Below are positions 1 through 9,009 of a stretch of 64,000 bases of DNA, in pieces. The notes under the pieces were generated by a model. That model was not told the DNA's origin and ran no database searches. It saw nothing but the letters and a program-made list of their open reading frames with translations. How positions within the stretch are numbered: position 1 is the first letter of the stretch; the number at the start of each line of letters is the position of its first letter. The stretch is taken from NCBI GenBank assembly GCA_029194675.1, contig JARFXP010000003.1, positions 62,001 through 126,000 of the forward strand, read 5' to 3'. The translations under genes and the position numbers were made by a program. This stretch comes from Nitrospira sp. (GTDB lineage: Bacteria; Nitrospirota; Nitrospiria; Nitrospirales; Nitrospiraceae).

Positions 1-2
1 CT

Positions 3-1160
3 CAGCTCATCCATCTCGCCGCGTTTTTTCTCGCATCCCATCCCACCCCGGTACGCGAAGCGATCGAAGGGCATCGCGCCGGCCTGGACGCGGATCCCAT
101 CGGCTATTGGTACCAACACGAAGAGAAGCAAGAAGCGAAGGTGCTTCAGGCAGCTGCCGACTATCTGGATGCGGACCCTCTCGATATCGCCTTGACCGAC
201 AGTACGACGATGGGGTTGGGTTTGCTCTATGGCGGCTTGGCGCTTCGCCAGGGACAGGAAATTCTAACGACGACGCACGACCATTATTCGACAGAGACTG
301 CTCTGCGTCTTCGAGCCGAACGGACTGGTGCTACCGTGCGGCAGATCCCTCTCTATCGTTCGATCAAAACGGTATCTCGCGACGAGCTGGTCGATTCCCT
401 ACAAAAAAGCATCACCCCCGCGACACGTATCGTGGCCGTCACCTGGGTCCATTCCAGCACGGGACTCAAACTGCCGATTCGTGAGATGGCAGATGCAATC
501 CAATCCCTCAATCGCTCGAGGGACGAGCAAGATCGGGTCATCTTCTGTGTGGATGGGGTTCATGCCTTAGGGGTGGAGGACTTTCGGCTCAGCCGGCTCG
601 GCTGTGATTTTCTGATCGCCGGAACCCACAAATGTATGTTCGGCCCTCGTGGAACCGGTCTCGTTTGGGGCCATCCTCAGGCCTGGCCCGTTGCCCAGCC
701 GATCATTCCGACGTTCGACACGCAAGCATTTGACCAGTGGCTGAAGAACGGTTCTACGCATGGCCTTCCACAAGCCACTTATATGACACCCGGCGGGTTC
801 CATTCATTCGAACATCGCTGGGCGCTGGACGAAGCCTTCAACTTTCATCAAGCCATCGGGAAAGCTAAAGTGACGCAGCGCATCTACGAACTGAATCAGC
901 AGCTGAAGCAAGGCTTGGCAGCCATGCCCCATGTCACCCTGCACACACCGATATCGCAGGATCTTTCGGCCGGGATCGTCTGCTTCGAGGTGGCTGGAAT
1001 GACTCCTCGTCAGATCGTGGAGAAGCTGCGACAGCGTAAGATAGTCGGCAGCGTGACACCGTACGCGACGCAGTATGCCAGGCTCGCGCCGAGTCTCCTG
1101 AACTCACCACAGGAAATCGAAAAGACCTTGGGAGCGATCCGACATCTTCGTTCGTCGTAG
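3..1160 (+). CDS. Class V aminotransferase family protein, 5' end outside window
   Basis: The reading frame is open from the first complete codon of the window, so the true start lies upstream. A GTG at 141 is only an internal candidate. The sequence fits the PLP-dependent class V aminotransferase / isopenicillin-N-epimerase-like family. A conserved Asp sits in the segment FCVDGVHALG, and the Schiff-base lysine is in GTHKCMFGPRG (codon at 630-632). The C-terminal small domain ends in a normal stop at 1160. Substrate cannot be told from sequence: family members act as epimerases, cysteine desulfurase-like enzymes or aminotransferases. No partner gene is visible on its strand. Confidence 0.85.
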   Translation, partial: QLIHLAAFFLASHPTPVREAIEGHRAGLDADPIGYWYQHEEKQEAKVLQAAADYLDADPLDIALTDSTTMGLGLLYGGLALRQGQEILTTTHDHYSTETALRLRAERTGATVRQIPLYRSIKTVSRDELVDSLQKSITPATRIVAVTWVHSSTGLKLPIREMADAIQSLNRSRDEQDRVIFCVDGVHALGVEDFRLSRLGCDFLIAGTHKCMFGPRGTGLVWGHPQAWPVAQPIIPTFDTQAFDQWLKNGSTHGLPQATYMTPGGFHSFEHRWALDEAFNFHQAIGKAKVTQRIYELNQQLKQGLAAMPHVTLHTPISQDLSAGIVCFEVAGMTPRQIVEKLRQRKIVGSVTPYATQYARLAPSLLNSPQEIEKTLGAIRHLRSS

Positions 1161-1207
1161 ACAGGAACCATCAGGCACAAGACCAGTGATATTGGAAGTG
1201 CCTCTTT

Positions 1208-3463
1208 TCAACGCCGATGATAGGGAACACAGAAGCGGTTGGAACAGTGGGCCACTTTCAGGTCGCCGTTCGTGGCGTCGTAGTAGCTGACCAAGGGTCG
1301 GCCATCCGTGCCGATCGTAATCGTCGTGAACTGGCCGACATCGTCCCAGCTCTGGACAGCCGCGTGGGTGACCGTTTCACAGCCAACATCGGCGCAGCGA
1401 GCGACTCGTAAGTCCCCGTTCGTTGCATCATAATAGCTGATCAACCCCCGTTCATCAGCACCAATAGTGATCGAAGAGAATCGACCGATGTCGTCCTGGC
1501 TGTGAAGTGTGCCGACTCTGGACGAGCGACAGACAAGATCTGCGCAGTGGGCCACTTTCAAGTCACCGTTTGTCGCATCGTAGTAGCTGATTAAACCAAA
1601 CCCGTCGGCCCCAATCACAACGGAGCCATACTGGCCGACATCGCCCCTACTATCCACCGTGCTTTCTGTCGCAGAACCACAGGCAACATCGACACAATGT
1701 GCTATTTTCAGGTCCTGGTTGGTGACGTCATAGTAGGTGATGAGCGCCAGGCCATCGGCACCGATCGTGATCGAGGTGAACTGACCGACGTCGTCCTTGC
1801 CGGCCAAGGTGGTCACCGTGGCTGAGCTACAGACGAGATCATCACAATGCGCCACTTTCAGATCTCCATTCGTGGCGTCGTAGTAGCTGATGAGACCTCG
1901 GCCGTCAGTCCCGATCGTCACCGACGTAAACTGACCGACCTGACCTGCCTGGTCTAACGCATAGGACATCGCGGAGATGCAGATCAGATCCTGGCAGTGC
2001 GCCACTTTCAGATCCCCGTTCGTCGCATCGTAATAGCTGATGAGAGGAAGCCCATCTGCGCCGATCGTCACGGAACTGTATTGACCAACATTGTCCTGGC
2101 CCTGAACGGTCGTCACCGTGGCAGAGGCGCAGGTCAGGTCAGCGCAGTGGGCCACCCTGAGGTCGCCGTTCGTCGCATCGTAGTAGCTGATCAATGCCTT
2201 GCCGTCGGATCCAAGGACCATCGAGGAGGATGCGCCGACGTTAATAGCTGCTCCGTCCAACTGGGTCACAGTCGCCTCGGTGCACCCCACATTGCCACAA
2301 TGAGAAATCTTCAGATCGCCGTTGGTGACGTCGTAATAACTGATGAGCGGTAGACCATCTTTCCCGATGGCAACGGACGTGTACGAGCCGACGTTACCGG
2401 TACTGTCCGGCGCGGCAAGGGTAGCGGAGGTACAGGCGACATCGCCACAGTGGGCCACCTTCAAATCCCCGTTCGTCACGTCGTAGTAACTGATGAGGCC
2501 CAGCCCATCGGCTCCAATCACGATGGACGTGTACTGGCCGACATTGCCTTCGCTCTCAAGAACGGTGCGCGTCGGGGAGACGCACAGGACCTCCTCGCAG
2601 TGGATCACTTTGAGATCGCCGTTCGTCGCATCGTAGTAGCTGATGAGGGGCCGACTATCCGTCCCGACCGTCACGGAGCTGTACTGGCCCACATCGGCGG
2701 TTTTATCGGGGGTCGTCGTGAGAGTCGGTTCAGTGCAAGCTAAATCAGGACAGAGGGCTGACTTCAGGTAGTGGTCGGTCGCATCGTAATAGCTGATGAC
2801 GCCCTGGCCCATAGCGATAGTAACCGACGTGTACAGGCCGACGTTCCCCTCTGCCTGCAGAAACGTGAGAACGGTAATCGTCGCGGCCTCACAGGCCACA
2901 TCGGTGCAATGCGCGGCCTTTAAATCTCCGTTCGTGACATCGTAGTAGGTGATGAGGGGCAGCTTGTCGATGCCGATGGTCAAGGAACTGTACTGTCCGA
3001 CGTTCCCAGCATGGTCGAGAGTCTTGAGCGTGGCCGAAGTACAGGCGAGATCAAGGCAATGGGCAACCTTCAGATCTCCGTTCGAGGCGTCGTAGTATGT
3101 GATAAGCCCTCGATCGTCGCTCCCAAGCGCGACAGAGGTGTACTGCCCGACGTCCCCCGTGCGGTCCAGCGAGCTGATCGTCGCGGATGTGCACAGCTGG
3201 TTCGAACAGTGCGCCACCTTTAGATCTCGGTTGGTCGCATCATAGTAGCTGATGAGGCCGAGGCCGTCGGCACCGACGGCAACCGAGGTGAACTGACCGG
3301 CATCGCCGGAGCCATCCCTGGTGATCAGCGAGAATCCCGGGCGCTCCAGACCTGTATCGTCCGCTCTGGGGCCCTGGCTCAGCTGTAGGCCGGACAGAAG
3401 CGGGATGAGGGCACCAAGAACGATCAGCCGCTCCATCGATTTCTTGCCTGGTCGAACCTTCAT
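1208..3463 (-). CDS. Secreted protein of 14 tandem ~50-residue repeats
   Basis: The start at 3463 is preferred because GGCGGG lies about 8 nt upstream; an ATG at 3481 lacks a ribosome site. A basic N-terminus and a hydrophobic stretch (LIVLGALIPLLSGL) look like a signal peptide. The rest is 14 near-identical units. Each has the core LISYYDATNGDLKVAHC, then a second Cys five residues later (C-x4-C), then a variable stretch and a VGQYTSV-type strand. The family is not one I can name. The regular beta-rich pattern suggests a propeller or solenoid, and the paired cysteines suggest one disulfide per unit in an extracytoplasmic protein (inference). No anchor or sorting signal is visible at the C-terminus. 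Confidence 0.85.
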   Translation of the reverse strand: MKVRPGKKSMERLIVLGALIPLLSGLQLSQGPRADDTGLERPGFSLITRDGSGDAGQFTSVAVGADGLGLISYYDATNRDLKVAHCSNQLCTSATISSLDRTGDVGQYTSVALGSDDRGLITYYDASNGDLKVAHCLDLACTSATLKTLDHAGNVGQYSSLTIGIDKLPLITYYDVTNGDLKAAHCTDVACEAATITVLTFLQAEGNVGLYTSVTIAMGQGVISYYDATDHYLKSALCPDLACTEPTLTTTPDKTADVGQYSSVTVGTDSRPLISYYDATNGDLKVIHCEEVLCVSPTRTVLESEGNVGQYTSIVIGADGLGLISYYDVTNGDLKVAHCGDVACTSATLAAPDSTGNVGSYTSVAIGKDGLPLISYYDVTNGDLKISHCGNVGCTEATVTQLDGAAINVGASSSMVLGSDGKALISYYDATNGDLRVAHCADLTCASATVTTVQGQDNVGQYSSVTIGADGLPLISYYDATNGDLKVAHCQDLICISAMSYALDQAGQVGQFTSVTIGTDGRGLISYYDATNGDLKVAHCDDLVCSSATVTTLAGKDDVGQFTSITIGADGLALITYYDVTNQDLKIAHCVDVACGSATESTVDSRGDVGQYGSVVIGADGFGLISYYDATNGDLKVAHCADLVCRSSRVGTLHSQDDIGRFSSITIGADERGLISYYDATNGDLRVARCADVGCETVTHAAVQSWDDVGQFTTITIGTDGRPLVSYYDATNGDLKVAHCSNRFCVPYHRR

Positions 3464-3563
3464 GAGACACCCGCCGTCCATAGTGTGAATGACATAAACC
3501 TAAGAGACAAGGGGCAGAAGAATCGAATTGGAGGCAAAGGGTCAAAGAGCAAAGGGCAGAGGG

Positions 3564-4787
3564 TTAGGGCTCAATGTCCTGGGCAAGGCGGAAACCGATG
3601 GTGTCGAGCCGGTAGACGGCGCTGTACCTGAGCCGGGCCGAAGCACGCAGGTACACCGGTTCGTAGTTCCAGGAACCGCCGCGGATCGCGCGCTGGCCAT
3701 GACCGTCATACCGGTCCGCGCACCATTCCCAGACATTGCCCGCCATGTCGTAACACCGATGGGGGCTCACCCCGTTGGGATACTGGGTCACCGGGGTCGT
3801 ATGACCAATCCCAGACTGTGAACTGTTACATAGATTCTCGTCGAATCCCTCGCCCCAGGGATACTGGCGTCCGTCTTCGCCCCGGGCGGCCTTTTCCCAT
3901 TCCTGCTCAGTGGGGAGGCGCTTGCCGGCCCAGGTGGCATAAGCCTCCGCTTCGTAGTAACTGACACCGACAACAGGATGATCCCCCTTGTTCCATTTCA
4001 CATCATTCCAATAGGCGGGACCAGTGATGCTATTCGCGACCTTCCATTTCCACCCGTCATCTGACCAGTACTGCCGATTCTTATAACCACCCGCTTTAAT
4101 GAAGGCTCGATATTTCTTATTGGTCACGGGATACCTGTCGATCCAATAGTCATGGTCGATCGTTTCGCGGGTCTTCTCGTGGCCATACAGAAATGGCCCT
4201 TTGGGCACTTTCACCATGTCCGCTGGTGCGTTACCTGACGGTCGCCCAGCCGACGGAGCCTTTTCCACGTCCTCACCAACCGCCCGCACTGCCTGTCCCG
4301 GTATCTTCTGACTTTCTTGCTGACCCTGAATCACTCGCTTTAGAGACGCGATTAACTGATTCATGTCGTTGCGAAAATCAGCGCCGGATCGTAGTGCAAG
4401 GCCATGCCGATACGCTAAATCCTGAATGGTTGTCGGAAGCTGCTGGGCTGGTGGGATCGAGGCCCCTCTCACGAACACGGGAATTACAGGAATCTGACGT
4501 TTCAAAGCCGACTCAACTTCAAGCCGCACGAAATCTCCCGGGTCTTCAAGTCTGGTCTTGCCCTGGCTATCTCTTGGCCCCATCCAGTCTGGCCCGATCA
4601 CGGCGAGGAATACCTCACATTTGGCCACCTGCTCATCCAGATACTTGCGAAAGTCAACGCCATGGGGGATGGAATCCACGTCTAAGAAAACGGCCTGGCG
4701 CCCAAACTCCTGGACAAGCCGCTCATCGATACGATCGATGGCATAGGCGCTATCTTCACGACGATACGAAATCAGGATCTTGCTCAT
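3564..4787 (-). CDS. TIR domain fused to an FGE/SUMF1-like domain
   Basis: The start at 4787 places the protein directly at MSKILISYRRED, the usual beginning of a bacterial TIR domain. Upstream in-frame codons look non-coding. Residues 1-110 form the TIR domain, with acidic residues in the segment around E90-E92 where TIR NADases carry a catalytic Glu. Residues ~110-190 are a linker. Residues ~190-405 are a formylglycine-generating-enzyme/sulfatase-modifying-factor fold (DMAGNVWEWCADRY, AIRGGSW, GFRLA). The cysteine pair that true FGEs carry after GGSW is absent (N-Y and Y-L occupy the sites), so it is unlikely to make formylglycine and more likely binds a ligand or protein (inference). It lies between the repeat protein and the Sel1 gene, all on the minus strand. 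Confidence 0.85.
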   Translation of the reverse strand: MSKILISYRREDSAYAIDRIDERLVQEFGRQAVFLDVDSIPHGVDFRKYLDEQVAKCEVFLAVIGPDWMGPRDSQGKTRLEDPGDFVRLEVESALKRQIPVIPVFVRGASIPPAQQLPTTIQDLAYRHGLALRSGADFRNDMNQLIASLKRVIQGQQESQKIPGQAVRAVGEDVEKAPSAGRPSGNAPADMVKVPKGPFLYGHEKTRETIDHDYWIDRYPVTNKKYRAFIKAGGYKNRQYWSDDGWKWKVANSITGPAYWNDVKWNKGDHPVVGVSYYEAEAYATWAGKRLPTEQEWEKAARGEDGRQYPWGEGFDENLCNSSQSGIGHTTPVTQYPNGVSPHRCYDMAGNVWEWCADRYDGHGQRAIRGGSWNYEPVYLRASARLRYSAVYRLDTIGFRLAQDIEP

Positions 4788-4967
4788 GGTTGCACCACAC
4801 GAAGCCCAAGCCTTCCAGCCATCCCGATGGGTCTTCGCGCCAGATTCTACGCATTTTTCCGACCAACGCAAGACCGAGAAACTGGCTCTCGATTGCAGCG
4901 GTAATTACGTGCTTGGCGGAGTTAGGTAGGGTTGGGGAGAGGCGATTTCAGTTCTGTGGCAAAAACC

Positions 4968-5489
4968 CTACTTTTCGTCGCATTTCTGGAGCTTCGACTC
5001 TAAGCATCGCTGGGCCATCTCCTGCGCTTTCTGAATCTGAGCCGGAGTCATACGTGATGCCACCTTTTCTCGATCCTTCGCCAGCTCTTGTTTCGACCCA
5101 CCGCCTAACGATTCCCCCGCGATGCTGTACCACATATAGGCACGAACATAGTCCTGTGGAACGCCTTGTCCATTGGTATACATTTGCGCCAATTCGTTTT
5201 GCGCTCCCGCGTGACCCTGCTTCGCGGCCATGCGATGCCATTTCAACGCTGCCTGGTAGTCCTGCGTCACACCCAGACCGCTGGCATAGAGCAGTCCGAG
5301 ATTGTACTGCGCTCGTGCATCTCCTCTCTCCGCCAGAGGGTAAAAGAGTCCCGCCGCGAGCCTGTAGTCTCCCCGCTGCAAAGCCTCATACGGTTCCTCT
5401 CCGGAGAGTGCTGCCACCGCTGCCGAACTATGGACAACCAATACAACCGCGAGCAGAAATGACCACATCGTTGACCTGCCTTTCAGCAT
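4968..5489 (-). CDS. Sel1-repeat (SLR) protein with signal peptide
   Basis: 173 residues. An N-terminal hydrophobic stretch (MWSFLLAVVLVVHSSAAVA) looks like a cleavable signal peptide. A second start at 5468 (MWSFLL) has AAGGCAGG upstream and may be the real one. Residues ~33-140 hold Sel1-like TPR units, recognised by ARAQYNLGLLYASGLGV, GAQNELAQMYTNGQGVPQDY and related helices. The C-terminal tail is charged and contains two cysteines. Sel1 proteins are protein-interaction scaffolds; the partner here is unknown. It lies upstream of, and on the same strand as, the TIR-FGE gene with a 180-bp gap. Confidence 0.85.
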   Translation of the reverse strand: MLKGRSTMWSFLLAVVLVVHSSAAVAALSGEEPYEALQRGDYRLAAGLFYPLAERGDARAQYNLGLLYASGLGVTQDYQAALKWHRMAAKQGHAGAQNELAQMYTNGQGVPQDYVRAYMWYSIAGESLGGGSKQELAKDREKVASRMTPAQIQKAQEMAQRCLESKLQKCDEK

Positions 5490-5848
5490 CGTAAATAGCC
5501 TTGCCTTAGAATGCTCTACGCCCGACTACAATACAACCATTGCCTGCATGTCTGCTACTCCGACAGGGCACCGTTCGGTCGCCCTCCTATTATTGACTAA
5601 GATCGAGGGATCATCAACCATCGTTCTGCCGCGAGTTTCGGCGACCTCATCGGGCAGAACCAATGCCGTCGCCTCGCTCACTTGCGCATTCCTACGGAAC
5701 TCAGAGTGCCTGCCGCTCGTTTCTATGCCCCCTACTTTGGCATGAGGCCTTTTGAGTTGTCGCAATTGGTTTGCTCTGATATGTAAACCGATCAAGCAAG
5801 GGCGCGGTCGGAGAAACCTTGCTCGATGCACAGCGATCGAGGTGAGCC
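5490..5848. other. Intergenic, no supported gene
   Basis: This stretch separates the divergently read Sel1 gene (minus) and methyltransferase gene (plus). Short frames exist on both strands, but none has a convincing ribosome site plus protein-like composition. I see no RNA gene or repeat in it. Promoters for both flanking genes presumably lie here. Confidence 0.5.
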
Positions 5849-6682
5849 GTGCCGACGACGTACCAAGAACGATTCGGGAATAACGACGACCTCATCCATG
5901 CCTACGCCGATGATAATTCTCCTCGCGCGTCCGAGATTCAATATCTCTATGACGCGATAAAGCGTCTCAAAGCCCGACGGGTCCTCAACGTTCCTTTCGA
6001 AGGCAGCCTGATAAGGAGCGTGGCGACAAATGAGCAGGTCACCTTCGCGGATTTCGTTGTGCCGGCTACGTTGCACAGGTGGAATATTCTCAAAACAGAC
6101 TTCAACTTGACCGACATACGGAGAAACTATTTTGATGCGGTGATCTCCATCGCAGGAATACATCATCTTACGAATCAGGAACAGTTTGAGTTCCTTGTAG
6201 CCACCCGAAAGACACTCAGGGTCGGAGGACGGCTGCTAATGGTAGAGGTGACGCCTGATTCGCCCACGAGCCGTTTCCTTGACGGCTTTGTCGGAAAAAA
6301 TACTCCTACGGGACATGTCGGCAACTACCTCAAAAATGACTTCGTCCGCATGGTAGAACAGGCTGGATATCAAACGATCCGGAGGAGGACCGTGGTCCAT
6401 GAATGGCTGTTTCGGAACCAAGAACACCTGCATGCCTGGATGACCAAGTTTTTTGGTGTCTCTGTCCCCAAACCGGATCTCATTGCTCAGGTCGACGGCA
6501 TCTTGGGGATCAACAAGCGAAAAGACTGTTTGACGGTGAATTGGCCGCTGGACTTTGTCGGCGCGCAGGCCGAAAGAACACCTCTGAAAATATCTTCTCC
6601 CCATCGGCTGGATAAAATCGGCCGATCCCGCCTGCGGGCAAATTCGTCAGTTCGCCGAAAAGCACCCGCTTGGTATCGGTAA
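5849..6682 (+). CDS. SAM-dependent methyltransferase (class I, Methyltransf_11-like)
   Basis: 277 residues starting at GTG 5849, with GAGGTGAG upstream. The central part DAVISIAGIHHLTNQEQ followed by LRVGGRLLMVEV is the motif IV to post-IV segment of small-molecule and tRNA methyltransferases (UbiE and the yeast Trm9/AlkBH8 type have this H-H-L region). The N-terminal part, with FGNNDDLIHAYADDN, also resembles the tRNA wobble-uridine methyltransferase group, so a tRNA target is possible but unproven. The last ~57 codons overlap the convergent TupA-like gene. The C-terminal tail looks low-quality, as if the original 3' end had been replaced. Confidence 0.7.
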   Translation: MPTTYQERFGNNDDLIHAYADDNSPRASEIQYLYDAIKRLKARRVLNVPFEGSLIRSVATNEQVTFADFVVPATLHRWNILKTDFNLTDIRRNYFDAVISIAGIHHLTNQEQFEFLVATRKTLRVGGRLLMVEVTPDSPTSRFLDGFVGKNTPTGHVGNYLKNDFVRMVEQAGYQTIRRRTVVHEWLFRNQEHLHAWMTKFFGVSVPKPDLIAQVDGILGINKRKDCLTVNWPLDFVGAQAERTPLKISSPHRLDKIGRSRLRANSSVRRKAPAWYR

Positions 6683-7472
6683 AAAAGTCCACTCTTATAT
6701 AGGTGAACTCAGCCGACAGAATTCGCGATTGGCTCAACAGGCCCGGCAAGAAGTCCCAGCTGGCCGGCTCGAATTCTTTCAGGGGATAATACAAGCTTAC
6801 TCCCAAAGGTGTTCCAGCTATATCGAAAGTCTGCCGCGCCTTGGTGTATCGATCGATCAGGCTGACGAGCTTCGGCTCCCCCCTCAGACAGTGAACCGAT
6901 CCTTCGAGCGAAAAAGAGTCGTCGATGTATTCCTCAATGATGACTTTCCGTTCAAGGGTGGCATAATTCTTTTCCAGATCGGACACAAAATAGTCCTCGT
7001 GAAACCAATTCTTGATTCTGGGCAGGGCCTCAATGTACTCGGTTTTGGAGCGCGCGATGATTACCCTTCCGGAGCTATTGGTCGGCTTAATCACGCAAGG
7101 AAACGCTGGTGGCCTATACCGCTCAACCTCGTCCGCAGTCCGCAAGACACAGATCGTTGGAGTGGTAGTTCCCGCACCGATCCTCTCCTCCGTGTACAGC
7201 TTGCAATATTCCTTGTCCGACACACGTCTTCGTAATGGGCTTTCCAGCTCAGCCCCTGACTTCACTTGAAAGAGGAAATCATTGAACAACCGGTCCGGTT
7301 TCATCGGGAGCCTGTGATGCACGACTACAAACTGAAAGAGATACGTCGGATACAGGACGACATTGAGAATTGAGGACGAGACGTGTCTTCTGTAGAGCGC
7401 CAACGAAACCCGTCGCAAGCGCCCATAGAGACGAGCAGCGACTTTCACAAGGACAGCGGAGGATTGTCTCAT
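6510..7472 (-). CDS. TupA-like ATP-grasp protein
   Basis: 320 residues. The segment FPCVIKPTNSSGRVIIARS is the ATP-grasp nucleotide-binding lysine/loop region, followed by VIIEEYIDDS and VDFFTDTKRVLFGELTNLPAGG, the metal-binding acidic region. This layout matches the TupA-like family, which ligates amino acids or acidic sugars in teichuronopeptide or capsule synthesis. The N-terminus is basic and hydrophobic (VSLALYRRHVSSS, VVLYPTYLFQFVVV) and may sit at the membrane. The 3' end overlaps the convergent methyltransferase gene by 173 bp. No other glycan genes are in view, so the substrate is open. Confidence 0.75.
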   Translation of the reverse strand: MRQSSAVLVKVAARLYGRLRRVSLALYRRHVSSSILNVVLYPTYLFQFVVVHHRLPMKPDRLFNDFLFQVKSGAELESPLRRRVSDKEYCKLYTEERIGAGTTTPTICVLRTADEVERYRPPAFPCVIKPTNSSGRVIIARSKTEYIEALPRIKNWFHEDYFVSDLEKNYATLERKVIIEEYIDDSFSLEGSVHCLRGEPKLVSLIDRYTKARQTFDIAGTPLGVSLYYPLKEFEPASWDFLPGLLSQSRILSAEFTYIRVDFFTDTKRVLFGELTNLPAGGIGRFYPADGEKIFSEVFFRPARRQSPAANSPSNSLFAC

Positions 7473-7773
7473 TGCAGAAGCGCGATTCGTGAATTCTCGC
7501 GTTTGTTCTTCGTCGAGCCGCCAGCTCTTTTGATTGAAACATTCCTGGCGTGTCGGCTGACCGTCGGTCAGCAGCTATACTACAAGGTCGTCGAAGATAC
7601 CTGGCCTACGTCTTCCTTTACTCTCCATTGCCGTTGCATCTTCGATCATATTTTTTGCTTTCCTGAGACAAAGCAGCGACTGGAGGCTCAGGTCTGAACA
7701 GACGGTAGAGGAGATGCCAGCAGATTTTAAGAATGGCGACTCGGAAAAAAGCCTTGGGACAAGCTGAAGAAGT
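7473..7773. other. Intergenic, chromosomal flank of island
   Basis: This 300-bp stretch lies between the TupA-like gene start and the left att-like repeat. The frames present are not protein-like and I see no RNA gene. A short palindrome (CTGACC-GTC-GGTCAG, near 7557) is the only structure noticed. Confidence 0.4.
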
Positions 7774-7791
7774 TGGTGCCGAAGCCGGGAT
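7774..7791 (+). repeat. Left att-like direct repeat (copy of tRNA-Leu 3' end)
   Basis: TGGTGCCGAAGCCGGGAT is identical to the complement of the tRNA-Leu 3' terminus, including the CCA triplet, at 15289-15306. It marks the outer boundary of the island. Confidence 0.8.
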
Positions 7792-7894
7792 AGCAAAAGT
7801 GGGAATCGCTGAAACCATTGATGGGAGCGGCGATTCTCGCTTATCTCCTTGATACATGCGGACTTTGTCTTTGTGTATCTTTGTTTGTCCTTGT

Positions 7895-7966
7895 CTCTCT
7901 CTGGTCCGACTCAGCTCAATCTGTAGTCGAGTGTAACACCCTAATAACACCTGGCGGAAGCCCCCC
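7895..7966 (+). repeat. Element-end repeat, copy A
   Basis: This segment shares two blocks with sites inside the island. The block ctctctggtccgactcag recurs at 10754 onward, and taacaccctaataacacc recurs near 10793 and 13702. Copies A (7.9 kb) and C (13.7 kb) both lie ~120-150 bp inside an att-like repeat and are flanked by similar pyrimidine-rich sequence, so they look like homologous left ends of related integrative elements. On the minus strand, A resembles a decayed relative of the small gene at 10616-10885. Confidence 0.55.
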
Positions 7967-8206
7967 GGCATGTTCGGCAGCTGGGGCGTGGCTCCTCTAG
8001 CGCATAGCCTTGCATCTCCTGCGCAGGTCGCCCCTGGCCTATCCCGGACCTCCGTTCTTCACCTCAATTCACAAGGGGAACTCACCAGAAGGGTGGCTGA
8101 GCCCCACAGATGCAGGATTGGGTCTCGTGTAGGTTAGGGCAAGATGGACGCACCGGCTCATGGGTCAAACCCCTGTGCTTATCACTCGCACGGCAAGGAG
8201 GCGACG

Positions 8207-8467
8207 ATGTTCATGTTTATATACCCCCAAGAGGGCCACGAGCTTCACACTGGATATAGAGGTCCTCTCGCGCTCGGCGCGTTGCTGTGGCTGATCCTGT
8301 CGCTGATTGGCTGTTCCTCGTCACGAAAGGAATACGTTGTGGATTATACCCGTGGGAACGATGCAACAGCCCAGGGTTCACGCGATCGCCCATGCCAGAC
8401 CGAGGGGCACTGTCGGATGCTGGCTGAGCGTGACGGGGTGCGTTCGTATTGGATGGTGTATCAGTGA
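8207..8467 (+). CDS. Small lipoprotein-like membrane protein
   Basis: 86 residues. The start at ATG 8207 is chosen because a strong AAGGAGG lies 7 nt upstream. A hydrophobic stretch (LALGALLWLILSLIGC) ends in LIGC, a possible lipobox, so Cys ~37 could be lipidated. The N-terminal region before it is long for a lipoprotein signal, so a simple membrane anchor is the alternative. The mature part is charged and has two more cysteines. No recognised family. Confidence 0.5.
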   Translation: MFMFIYPQEGHELHTGYRGPLALGALLWLILSLIGCSSSRKEYVVDYTRGNDATAQGSRDRPCQTEGHCRMLAERDGVRSYWMVYQ

Positions 8468-8753
8468 GGGCACCAACGGCTTGAGCGGTGGTCACGGAGG
8501 CTAGTTGGATGAGCGTGCAGGAGAGTCGCTAATGGCCGCTCCGTCCGGTCGCGTGAGTCACATGATTGCGGACCCCAGCAGCCGACGAGCCCTGGTCCCG
8601 CGTGCTAGGAATCCGGCAGGAAATATCCCTAGGAGATTGACACGCTCGCACCCCAGACCCCCCCCGGCCTTCCAACGATACACCAGCACCAGGATTAAAG
8701 GACGAGCGTTGCAATGCAGGCTTGGAACCGGTATCCTTAATCAAAGCAGGCAC

Positions 8754-8900
8754 ATGATGATGAAGTTCCTCCAAGCCCTTTCCATCACGGCACTACTCCT
8801 ACTTATCAAGCGCCTCCTGGTACGGAAGCCTCCATCACGGCCGTACCGCCACCCAGAGGACGAGCGGTCCAAGATTCGTGGATACAGGCGGCCTTCATAG
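8754..8900 (+). CDS. Possible small membrane protein with basic tail
   Basis: 48 codons from an ATG run at 8754. A single hydrophobic helix (FLQALSITALLLLIK) is followed by a strongly basic tail (RKPPSRPYRH, RSKIRGYRRPS). The ribosome site (AGCAGG) is weak. It resembles many unannotated single-pass small proteins but belongs to no family I know. It could be a chance frame. Confidence 0.3.
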   Translation: MMMKFLQALSITALLLLIKRLLVRKPPSRPYRHPEDERSKIRGYRRPS

Positions 8901-9009
8901 GTCAGCGCCTCGTAAGTCCATCGCAGTCCCCATTTTTAGTGCGTCGTCCCTAATGTCACTCTCGACCGCTCGTACGGGGGTCGGATACGAGGACCAGGTT
9001 GCCAACAAA

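Noticed and set aside
1208-3463. Regular DNA repeats that could suggest a CRISPR array
   Set aside because: The repeats are ~150 bp, in frame, and encode conserved peptide units without unique spacers.
4193-5494. 433-codon open frame on the plus strand
   Set aside because: It is antisense to the TIR-FGE and Sel1 genes, has Pro/Ser/Arg-rich composition without domains, and the minus-strand genes have clear family motifs.
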